This document shows positions 1 to 5,639 of a DNA stretch of 14,532 bases, piece after piece; position 1 is the first letter of the stretch, and each line of letters begins with the position of its first letter. The notes below the pieces were generated by a model. The model ran no database searches. It was not told the DNA's origin and saw only the letters and a list, made by a program, of their open reading frames with translations. Both the position numbers and the translations under genes were made by a program. Origin of the DNA: Lentisphaeria bacterium UBA1791. Lineage in GTDB: Bacteria; Verrucomicrobiota; Lentisphaeria; Victivallales; Victivallaceae. The stretch is from assembly GCA_002314455.1 (NCBI GenBank), contig DCFZ01000040.1, forward strand, positions 1 through 14,532. Direction: 5' to 3'.

Positions 1-35
1 TAAGGTGAGTAGCTGGGGAAAATATGCCGTTGATT

Positions 36-171
36 GTCTGACAAAGACGCCCATTTCGCGGCGTCGCCGCGAGACCACCATCAGCCTATGCCCACGTTGG
101 TTTAGTCCGACCTGTCCGACCTGTCCGACAAGTCCGACAAAGACGCCCATATCGCGGCGTTGCCGCGAGAC
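36..171. repeat. Duplicated 40-nt hairpin repeat flanking a 9-nt tandem repeat
   Basis: Two direct copies of a 40-nt unit lie at 36-75 and 132-171 and differ at three positions (39/135, 55/151, 64/160). Each contains a perfect 7-bp hairpin, TCGCGGC/GCCGCGA, with a 3-nt loop (56-72 and 152-168). Between them, and running into the second copy, GTCCGAC recurs four times at exact 9-nt intervals (105, 114, 123, 132). The layout resembles an intergenic REP/MITE-like element or a slippage-expanded spacer. No protein is encoded convincingly: ORFs crossing it are low-complexity translations of the repeat. Confidence 0.8.
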
Positions 172-219
172 AAAATGCGCTTTTTGGCGTGGAAGTCTAA
201 AAAAAACTTCATTTTGTCT
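168..219. repeat. 10-bp inverted repeat enclosing a smaller hairpin
   Basis: AGACAAAATG at 168-177 is a perfect inverted repeat of CATTTTGTCT at 210-219. Inside it, GAAGT (192-196) pairs with ACTTC (206-210) around an A-rich loop, so the two structures compete at base 210. The right arm also begins a third partial copy (216-229) of the GTCTGACAAA..GAC motif that opens the 40-nt repeats. It sits just upstream of the promoter of the first gene. It could be the end of a non-autonomous mobile repeat or a terminator-like structure for an upstream gene; function unknown. Confidence 0.55.
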
Positions 220-229
220 GACAAAAGAC

Positions 230-257
230 TTGCAATTTTCGCGAAAGTTGTTATATT
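230..257 (+). promoter_or_regulatory. Sigma70-type promoter for the TIGR04073-like gene
   Basis: A -35 TTGCAA (230-235) is followed after 16 nt by a -10 TATATT (252-257), predicting a start near 264 and a leader of about 37 nt. The Shine-Dalgarno AAGGGAG ends 6-7 nt before the ATG at 301. The element lies immediately downstream of the repeat region and matches other promoters in this window in box sequence and spacing. Confidence 0.6.
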
Positions 258-300
258 TGAAGAGTGTAACGTTGTGTAACTCATATAAAGGGAGCCGCAA

Positions 301-732
301 ATGAAATTCGGTAAACTGTTCTTCGCTTGTTCTATTCTCGCTATTCTTTGCTTTGGTACGACGCGGGTTGCTGCGGACGATAAGCCGTGGGTCATCTATC
401 CGATCGAGAAACTCAGCCGCGGTATTGCCAATGCCGCCTTTGGCGTGTTGGAGATTCCGATGAAGTGGTATGATGTCAATACCGAGATGGGCGGCATCGC
501 CGGCATCACCTATGGTACGATCAAAGGTGTTTTCTGGTTCATCGCCCGCGAAGTGGTCGGCGTGATCGACGTGGCGACTTTCCTGATCCCGTTGCCGGGC
601 TGTCCCAGCGATCCCAACGGCTACGGCTGGGGTTATGGACCGATCATGACGCCGGCGTGGGTGGTCGACGTCGAGCACGATTGGTACAACTTTATTTACG
701 ACGAAAGCACGATGGCGAGTCCGACTTATTGA
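301..732 (+). CDS. Exported TIGR04073-like (exosortase-system-associated) small protein
   Basis: This 143-residue protein starts with a clear signal peptide: a basic N-terminus (K2, K5), a hydrophobic core at about 6-20 and a likely cleavage after the Ala-Ala at 24-25. The mature part has the pattern I recognise from the TIGR04073 family: a K-L-S-R-G-x-x-N segment (37-43), a short helix ending in E51-I-P, a Gly-rich hydrophobic segment that could re-enter or associate with a membrane (64-96), and a C-terminal region rich in aromatic residues and Gly. The family is known mainly from exosortase-bearing Verrucomicrobiota and Lentisphaerota; its function is unknown. It is monocistronic, with its own promoter (230-257), a good ribosome site and a strong terminator (766-796). 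The family call rests on recalled sequence pattern. Confidence 0.7.
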   Translation: MKFGKLFFACSILAILCFGTTRVAADDKPWVIYPIEKLSRGIANAAFGVLEIPMKWYDVNTEMGGIAGITYGTIKGVFWFIAREVVGVIDVATFLIPLPGCPSDPNGYGWGYGPIMTPAWVVDVEHDWYNFIYDESTMASPTY

Positions 733-765
733 TCTTGGGCATTTGCCAACTTTCAAGACTTGGAT

Positions 766-796
766 ACGCCGGAAAGTGATTTCCGGCGTTTTTTTT
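766..796 (+). terminator. Strong intrinsic terminator after the TIGR04073-like gene
   Basis: A perfect 10-bp stem, ACGCCGGAAA (766-775) with TTTCCGGCGT (780-789), closed by a GTGA tetraloop, runs into eight Ts (789-796). It ends transcription of the upstream gene and lies only 16 nt before the start codon of the next operon. Confidence 0.9.
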
Positions 797-812
797 GACG
801 GGAGAAAGGACG

Positions 813-2375
813 ATGAAATTACGCCGATGGGCAAAGGTGATCTCGTGGCTGACTGCGTGTTTTATGGCGGGGTCGATCGCGTTGTTGATCTGTTATTTCG
901 GCTGGCACGCGATGCTCGATTCGTGGAAAAGCTTTCTCTCGGGGGCGCTTTCGTGGCGTGAAGCGTGGCCGCTTCTGATGGTGCCGTTCACCATTTTGCT
1001 GTTGATCGCCGTTTCGATCGTCAACGTTGTGCTCGGGATTCTTTTCCGGCGCAAGGTGATGCGTCCGTTGGAAAAGGCGATCGCTTTTGCCAATGCCGTT
1101 TCGCGCAATGAAACGCCCGAGGTCCTGACGCCGGATCACGGCAGTGATGAAGACATGGCGGCGCTTCAGCAGTCGCTCAACGTTTTGCGCGACCGCTTGC
1201 AGAATCAGCTCGCCCGCAGTCGGCAAACCAGCGCGCGCGCCATCAAGGCGGGGCGTGAGCGCGACCGTTTTGAATCGCTCAAATGCCGCGCGTTTGACGA
1301 CATTCTGCCGGAAGCGCGGCGCACGCTCGGCATTCTCAAGGGGCAACTGTTGATCCAGCTGGAGGAATTCGACCGCGAGAACGACCCCGCAAAGCAATAT
1401 TATCGCGAACTGCTTCTCAAATCCATCCGCCGTCAGAGCGCGCTCGCGCGGGAGCTTGAGGCCGCCGACGACATCAACCGCCTCGACTGGAAGCGGTGGA
1501 ATGAACCTGTTTCCAGCCGTTTCGATACGGCGGATTTCATTTACGAATTGCTCGAGAGCGTCCGGGCGGTCTCGCGGACGCGCGAAGTGTTGCTCGTCAA
1601 CGAGATCTCTTCGGAGATCCCCGGCAGGATGTGTGCCGACCGCGAGTTGCTCTTTTATTTGTTGAGCGTCTTGTTGCGGACGGCGTGTCGTTTGGCGGCG
1701 CCGCGCAGCGAGATCGTTTTCAAGGCGTCGCGCGATGAACGGGGTGAGGCGAATTTTGAACTTCATCTGGTTTTGCGCGATCGCGATTCGCAAAAGCTTG
1801 CCGCCCCCGAAAGAGAAAGCGGCGCAATCCGCGTCGCGCTCGAGATCGTCCGCACGACGGCGAAATTCATCGGTTGTGCGCTCGACGTGGAATTCGGCGA
1901 GGAGCGTGCCGTTTTCAAGTTGTCGCTGCCTGCCGGCGCTTCGATTTACGACCGCAGCGGGGTGACGGCGTTGCCGTCGACGTCGCTTTTTGCCGGCAAT
2001 GTGGATGTGGCGGACGACCGGCCTTTGAATGTTTTGTTGTTGGACGACGAGCCCGACGGCGTCGAAACATTGACCGGCGTGATGCGCATTTACCACCTGA
2101 CGCTGACGGCTTGTGCCAACGAGGCGCAATTACTGGCGAATTTGCGGGAAAAGTCCTTTGACGCGATCATCATCGCCTCGATTTTTGCCGATCGCGCCGC
2201 CAACGGCTTGCTCGACGAGATCCGCGCGATCCGGCGGATCCCCGTAATTTTGACTTCCGCCGCTTTCCCGGGCGAGGGACAGCGCCAGAAAGACTTTGCG
2301 GGGCAGATTGCCTATTTGCCGATGCCGCTCAATTATGAATTGCTCAACGACATAATCCGCCGGTTGTGCCGTTGA
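813..2375 (+). CDS. Membrane-anchored pseudo-histidine kinase with pseudo-receiver domain
   Basis: This 520-residue protein starts at ATG 813, behind GGAGAAAGGA; a TTG at 795 lies upstream of that ribosome site and is rejected. It has two membrane helices (about 8-32 and 53-78), a HAMP-like helical stretch (79-130), a coiled-coil DHp-like region (155-215), an ATPase-like region (270-375) and a C-terminal receiver fold (404-520). The fold is readable but catalysis is not. The H-box has Pro166 where the phosphoryl-accepting His should be, the N-box has Thr290 for the Asn, and no Gly-rich ATP-lid motifs can be found. In the receiver the acidic pair D411-D412 and T481 remain, but the phosphoacceptor Asp is Ala455 and the conserved Lys is Met504. 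A signalling-derived scaffold or ligand sensor is therefore likelier than a kinase. It opens the operon containing the SEDS gene, 16 nt ahead of the next ATG. Confidence 0.8.
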   Translation: MKLRRWAKVISWLTACFMAGSIALLICYFGWHAMLDSWKSFLSGALSWREAWPLLMVPFTILLLIAVSIVNVVLGILFRRKVMRPLEKAIAFANAVSRNETPEVLTPDHGSDEDMAALQQSLNVLRDRLQNQLARSRQTSARAIKAGRERDRFESLKCRAFDDILPEARRTLGILKGQLLIQLEEFDRENDPAKQYYRELLLKSIRRQSALARELEAADDINRLDWKRWNEPVSSRFDTADFIYELLESVRAVSRTREVLLVNEISSEIPGRMCADRELLFYLLSVLLRTACRLAAPRSEIVFKASRDERGEANFELHLVLRDRDSQKLAAPERESGAIRVALEIVRTTAKFIGCALDVEFGEERAVFKLSLPAGASIYDRSGVTALPSTSLFAGNVDVADDRPLNVLLLDDEPDGVETLTGVMRIYHLTLTACANEAQLLANLREKSFDAIIIASIFADRAANGLLDEIRAIRRIPVILTSAAFPGEGQRQKDFAGQIAYLPMPLNYELLNDIIRRLCR

Positions 2376-2391
2376 AAACGGGGTGTCTTTG

Positions 2392-3000
2392 ATGTTGAAT
2401 TTCCGCCGCATTCTGCTTTGGAGCTTGCTCTGCATTTGGGCGCTCGTCGCGCTCGGGCGCGCCGCCTATCTCGCGGGGCCCGCCCGCGCCGAGCACATGC
2501 GGCAGGTTGAAGTTCTGGCGGGGCAAGAGGGCGTGGTTCCCGCCGAACGCGGCCGGTTGCTCGACCGCAACCGCGTGCCGATCGCCTGGGATGAAGCGCG
2601 CTTTGAATTGCTGGCGACCGACGGGTGGGATTCCGGCTGTGCGGCGAGCGTCGAAGCCATTTTGAAGCGCCCGATCGAAATTGACGACAGCCGCGTCATC
2701 GCGCATCAGCTGCATCCCGACGAGGCGACTGCGCTCGAGGAGTTGGCGCGCACCGGATTTCCGATCAAGATCCGCTACCGGCGCGAACGCATCGTCGCCG
2801 TTTCGGGCGCCAAGCGCGATTTCGTCGCGCAACTTGAGGCGAAATACGAGGAGCGTCTGCGCGGCAAGGATGGGCGTTACCGCATTCTCGTCGACCGCAA
2901 CCAGCAGGAAATTCCGGAAAGCTGGCAGCTGCTGGTTCAGCCGGAAAACGGACAGGACGTCGTCCTCGATATTTCGCTGGAGGAGCTGGAAACAAAATGA
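2392..3000 (+). CDS. Stand-alone class B PBP pedestal (dimerisation) domain protein, no transpeptidase
   Basis: This 202-residue protein begins with an uncleaved-anchor-type membrane helix (about 5-26) and then matches the N-terminal half of PBP2/FtsI-type penicillin-binding proteins. Visible marks are the R-G-R-L-L-D-R-N motif (53-60) with the following hydrophobic strand, the segment around 145-160 ending L-R-G-K-D-G, and the closing P-x-x-G-Q-D-V-V-L-D-I (184-194), which normally leads directly into the transpeptidase domain. Here the protein ends eight residues later. The SxxK, SxN and KTG motifs are absent from it and from the next gene, so it cannot cross-link peptidoglycan. In known SEDS-bPBP pairs this pedestal contacts and activates the SEDS enzyme, and the neighbouring SEDS start overlaps its stop (ATGA). 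ATG 2392 is preferred; GTG 2383 is possible but overlaps the GGGG ribosome site. Confidence 0.8.
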   Translation: MLNFRRILLWSLLCIWALVALGRAAYLAGPARAEHMRQVEVLAGQEGVVPAERGRLLDRNRVPIAWDEARFELLATDGWDSGCAASVEAILKRPIEIDDSRVIAHQLHPDEATALEELARTGFPIKIRYRRERIVAVSGAKRDFVAQLEAKYEERLRGKDGRYRILVDRNQQEIPESWQLLVQPENGQDVVLDISLEELETK

Positions 3001-4097
3001 AACAATCCCCCCGCCTTTTTTCTTCGGAAGCGATCATCATTTTGCTTTCGTTTTTGCTTGCGTTGTGCGGCGTGTTGACGATTTTGAGCGGCGCCGGCAC
3101 GTGGGATTCCCCGATGGAACCGGTCGTGCGGCAATTGATCCACCTCGGCGTGGCGCTACTCTTTCTGGCGTTGGCGCACTATCTGCCGTTTTCGTGGCTG
3201 GTCAGCCGTCCCGCCGTCTGGGTCGTCACCGGCGTTTTCTGGCTGTTTCTCGCGTTGCTCGGCGTTTTCGGCAGTCGCATCAACGGTATGCAGGGGTGGT
3301 ACCGTTTCGGTTCATTGAGCCTGCAACCGGCGGAGATTGCCAAAGGCGCATATCTCGCCGCGCTCTGTGTTGCGCTGACGTGGAAAGAGCGGGTCTGGCG
3401 TTTCCCGTTGGCGTTGCTGATCGCCGCAATCTGGGTGACGCCGATCATTTTGCAACCGGATTTCACGACGGCGATCATCTACGTCGCGATCTTTGCGATG
3501 TTGCTCTTTATCGCGGAGGGCAAAGTGTTGCATCTCCTGGCGCTGGCGGCGATGATGATGGTTTCCGGATCGCTCTACATTTTCTTTCACCCCTACGCTT
3601 GGCGGCGCATTTCCGGATTCTTTGCCGACGGCAGTGTCGGCGCTCATTGGCATGTGATGCAGTTTGAACTGACGGTCAGTCACGGCGGCTGGTTCGGGGC
3701 GCGGCTCGGACGCGCGGTCTGGAGCAACGCTTATCTGCCGTTGGCGTACAACGACTCCGCCTATGCGACGCTCACCGAGACCATCGGTTTTTTCGGCAGC
3801 GTCATCATCTGGATCTTATTCATCATTCTGATCTGGCAGTTTCTGAAGCTTGCCCGGCGGCAGGATCTTGCGCCCGTTTCCCGGCTTTACATCGAGGGGT
3901 GCGCGCTTTGGATCGCGTTGCAGGGATTGATCCACGTCAGCGTCAACCTCGCCTTGTTGCCGCCGACCGGATTGACGCTGCCTTTCATCAGCTACGGGGG
4001 GAGTTCGCTCGTCGGCTTTTTCCTGATGACCGGCTGGAGCCTCGCCGCCGCCCGCAGCGAGAACGACCGGGATTTTTCCGACGGCGAGTGGGTTTGA
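2997..4097 (+). CDS. SEDS-family peptidoglycan glycosyltransferase (FtsW/RodA/SpoVE)
   Basis: This 366-residue polytopic protein (about ten hydrophobic segments) polymerises lipid II into glycan strands at the cytoplasmic membrane. Family marks are Q110-P-A-E113-x-x-K116, the I-L-Q-P-D155 segment, the periplasmic loop with Q222 and S228-H-G-G, and the L-P-P-T-G to S-Y-G-G-S-S block at 321-337. The catalytic loop, normally L-P-E-x-x-T-D-F ending in E-E-x-G, reads L-P-L-A-Y-N-D253-S and E261-T-I-G: the essential Asp is kept but the surroundings diverge. It probably remains an active polymerase. Translation is likely coupled to the pedestal gene (4-nt ATGA overlap, GGAGGAG at 2979-2985). FtsW and RodA roles cannot be separated from sequence alone. 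The divergent loop and truncated partner suggest a specialised extra copy, not the housekeeping one. Confidence 0.92.
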   Translation: MKQSPRLFSSEAIIILLSFLLALCGVLTILSGAGTWDSPMEPVVRQLIHLGVALLFLALAHYLPFSWLVSRPAVWVVTGVFWLFLALLGVFGSRINGMQGWYRFGSLSLQPAEIAKGAYLAALCVALTWKERVWRFPLALLIAAIWVTPIILQPDFTTAIIYVAIFAMLLFIAEGKVLHLLALAAMMMVSGSLYIFFHPYAWRRISGFFADGSVGAHWHVMQFELTVSHGGWFGARLGRAVWSNAYLPLAYNDSAYATLTETIGFFGSVIIWILFIILIWQFLKLARRQDLAPVSRLYIEGCALWIALQGLIHVSVNLALLPPTGLTLPFISYGGSSLVGFFLMTGWSLAAARSENDRDFSDGEWV

Positions 4098-4138
4098 TCT
4101 TTTTTACAGAATAAGACCGGGGAGGAGAGATCGCTGGT

Positions 4139-4264
4139 ATGACAACTGCAAATTCAGTCTTTTCTTTTTTATCCATTTTGCTGGTGATCTCTGCCGTTTT
4201 TTTCATCGCGTGGCTGATCCCGATGATCCTTATCATCGGTCATAATGTGAGGGCTTCCCGATGA
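4139..4264 (+). CDS. Small single-helix membrane protein (41 residues)
   Basis: A short reading frame lies between the SEDS gene and the redox-protein gene. ATG 4139 follows a very strong Shine-Dalgarno (GGGGAGGAG, 4119-4127) at 11 nt, and the stop TGA (4262-4264) overlaps the next ATG as ATGA. The product has a polar N-terminus (residues 1-6), one long hydrophobic helix (about 7-33, rich in Leu, Ile, Phe and Val, with Pro28) and a short basic tail ending V-R-A-S-R. No family is recognised. The ribosome site, the helix and the translational overlap make it a credible gene, perhaps a subunit or regulator of the neighbouring SEDS complex. The alternative is a leader ORF serving only to couple translation of the next gene. 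Confidence 0.65.
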   Translation: MTTANSVFSFLSILLVISAVFFIAWLIPMILIIGHNVRASR

Positions 4265-4722
4265 GTCGCGAAGAAAAAGCGCGCGCGCTTTTCCTTGCGG
4301 GCGCCAACTGTGCGCAGGCGGTCGCCGGCGCCTTTGCCGATCTCTGTGATTTGCCGGAAGAAAAACTCTTCAAAATCGCCTGCGGTTTCGGCGGCGGCAT
4401 GGGGCGCATGCGCGAAGTCTGCGGCGCGGTGTCGGGCATGACGCTTGTCGCCGATTGTCTTTACGCCGCCAAGGGTATCGGCGATAAGGCGGCAAAGGAT
4501 GCGCAGTATGCGGTGATCCGCGAACTCGCCGACCGTTTCAAAGCCGAAACGCATTCGATTGTCTGCCGCGAGTTGCTCGGCGTCGACAAAAATACCAGAG
4601 AATCGGCGGTTTCCGCCGAGCGCACGGCCGAGTATTACCGCAAACGCCCCTGCGTCGAGCTTGTCGCGCTCGCGGCAAAGATCCTCGATGACTACATCGC
4701 CGCGCATCCGTTGCGGGGATAA
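4261..4722 (+). CDS. C_GCAxxG_C_C family putative redox protein
   Basis: This 153-residue soluble protein has the cysteine pattern of the C_GCAxxG_C_C family (putative redox-active, possibly metal-binding): G-A-N-C17-A-Q-A-V, C41-G-F-G-G-G-M-G-R-M, V-C54-G-A-V-S-G, C66, V-C102-R-E-L-L-G and R-P-C131-V near the C-terminal helix. The biochemical role of the family is not established. It starts with the ATGA overlap from the small membrane protein, so it is translated with the SEDS operon, although nothing obvious ties it to cell-wall work. Length is normal for the family. A minus-strand terminator hairpin begins right at its stop codon. Confidence 0.88.
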   Translation: MSREEKARALFLAGANCAQAVAGAFADLCDLPEEKLFKIACGFGGGMGRMREVCGAVSGMTLVADCLYAAKGIGDKAAKDAQYAVIRELADRFKAETHSIVCRELLGVDKNTRESAVSAERTAEYYRKRPCVELVALAAKILDDYIAAHPLRG

Positions 4723-4756
4723 AAAAACGTCCGCACCGGCAATGCGTGCGGACGTT
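4721..4756 (-). terminator. Intrinsic terminator for the minus-strand exported hypothetical
   Basis: A perfect 11-bp stem (4726-4736 with 4746-4756, AACGTCCGCAC and its complement) with a 9-nt loop is followed, in minus-strand direction, by a run of seven Ts (4721-4727 as A on the plus strand). On the plus strand no T-run follows the stem, so it serves the minus-strand gene ending at 4779. It abuts the stop codon of the convergent plus-strand gene. Confidence 0.88.
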
Positions 4757-4778
4757 GTGGAAATCGGCTCGGAAACGG

Positions 4779-5417
4779 TTATTTTCTGATACTGACGCTT
4801 TCGAGGCACAACCAGGCGCTGTTGATTTTGACCCATTTTTCCGTATTCATTTTCAGCTCCTTGCCTTCGCCCGCGAGCGGATCCGCAAACGATTCATATT
4901 CGTAAACGACGGTCGCTTCGTTGCCATTGACTTTTATATTGACAAAGCAAAGGGTTTCCGCCGCGAGTTTGGCATCTCTGATCACCGCCGGGAGCATCGT
5001 GTTCTGCAAAATTTCATTGGTTTTTCTTTGCGCGTCTGCATCCTGATAGCAGGTCTTTGCCTCTTCCAGAAGGATTTTTTCCTGTTCCGGCGTCAAAGTG
5101 TCGATCTTGAATTGCTCTTGTGTCAGATGCCGGAACAAAAACCAGAACGATTCAAAATCGATCATTTTTTTATCGCGGGCGGCGATCAGAATTTTGGTCA
5201 GCAAAAATGCATCGAAGCGATCCATGACAACGCCATCGGCGTCAATCGCCTTGTAATTGACCGGAATCCGCAGAAACGCTTCTTCAAATTTCTGTTCCTG
5301 TACAAGCGTTATATCCAATTTCACGGACGCCTTGATCTCGTTGACGGCGTCGGCTTTCAGCGTGATCGGCGAAACGAGCCCTGCAAGCAGAACTCCCAAT
5401 ATAAGGATCTTTTTCAT
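4779..5417 (-). CDS. Exported hypothetical protein, possible NTF2/DUF4878-like C-terminus
   Basis: The start is taken at 5417, giving 212 residues with a typical signal peptide: K2-K3, a hydrophobic core (4-20) and probable cleavage near A22 or A24. Longer upstream reading in this frame lacks signal-peptide or ribosome-site support and crosses the promoter. The mature protein is alpha-helical and charged in the middle (35-150). It ends in alternating strands (N-G-N-E-A-T-V-V-Y-E-Y-E-S, then K-W-V-K-I-N-S-A-W) of the kind seen in NTF2/lumazine-binding-like secreted domains. That fold is only a suggestion. It has its own promoter (5505-5533) and terminator and is monocistronic. No function can be assigned. 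Confidence 0.75.
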   Translation of the reverse strand: MKKILILGVLLAGLVSPITLKADAVNEIKASVKLDITLVQEQKFEEAFLRIPVNYKAIDADGVVMDRFDAFLLTKILIAARDKKMIDFESFWFLFRHLTQEQFKIDTLTPEQEKILLEEAKTCYQDADAQRKTNEILQNTMLPAVIRDAKLAAETLCFVNIKVNGNEATVVYEYESFADPLAGEGKELKMNTEKWVKINSAWLCLESVSIRK

Positions 5418-5504
5418 TTCCTGCCTTTTTGCGTTTTGATTTGAGCACACTTTCCCGGGCAATCTGCAGAAAGATAACGATCGCATAAAGTCCCGCGGCG
5501 TTTT

Positions 5505-5533
5505 ATTATACTGCCGGCGTCCGTAAAATACAA
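5505..5533 (-). promoter_or_regulatory. Sigma70-type promoter for the exported hypothetical
   Basis: On the minus strand, -35 TTGTAT (5533-5528) and a perfect -10 TATAAT (5510-5505) are separated by 17 nt. Transcription would start near 5498, giving a leader of about 80 nt. It is divergent from the CNNM promoter, with about 38 nt between the two -35 boxes. Confidence 0.7.
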
Positions 5534-5571
5534 GCGGCTTTTTCAAAAATCGTTTTAGAAACGCTTTTTAC

Positions 5572-5600
5572 TTGTAAATCAATGAGTTTGATGATATATT
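5572..5600 (+). promoter_or_regulatory. Sigma70-type promoter for the CNNM/KamA operon
   Basis: -35 TTGTAA (5572-5577), a 17-nt spacer and -10 TATATT (5595-5600) predict a start near 5607. The AGGAG at 5620-5624 lies 15 nt from the ATG at 5640, across a T-rich stretch with no in-frame start, so the ribosome site is unusually far from the start codon. Confidence 0.65.
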
Positions 5601-5639
5601 TTATACCTGACTCGGCAACAGGAGAAAAATTTTTTATTT

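Noticed and set aside
105..140. Possible CRISPR-like array from the regularly spaced GTCCGAC units
   Set aside because: The period is 9 nt with 2-nt spacers, far too short for a CRISPR repeat-spacer unit, and there are no cas genes.
5..304. 99-codon plus-strand reading frame at the left edge
   Set aside because: It translates the repeat units twice into the same Arg/Thr-rich peptide, has no ribosome site, and runs across the promoter and start codon of the 301 gene.
819..2129. 436-codon minus-strand frame opposite the pseudo-kinase gene
   Set aside because: It is an Arg/Gln/His-rich shadow of a GC-rich coding strand, with no domain, and the plus-strand protein has a readable fold and start.
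2383..2391. GTG at 2383 as start of the pedestal protein
   Set aside because: It overlaps the G-run that serves as ribosome site for ATG 2392, and adds only three residues before a normal N-terminus. It is not excluded, only less likely.
4726..4756. Hairpin as a bidirectional terminator for the convergent genes
   Set aside because: Only the minus-strand reading has a T-run after the stem; the plus-strand side continues with mixed sequence.
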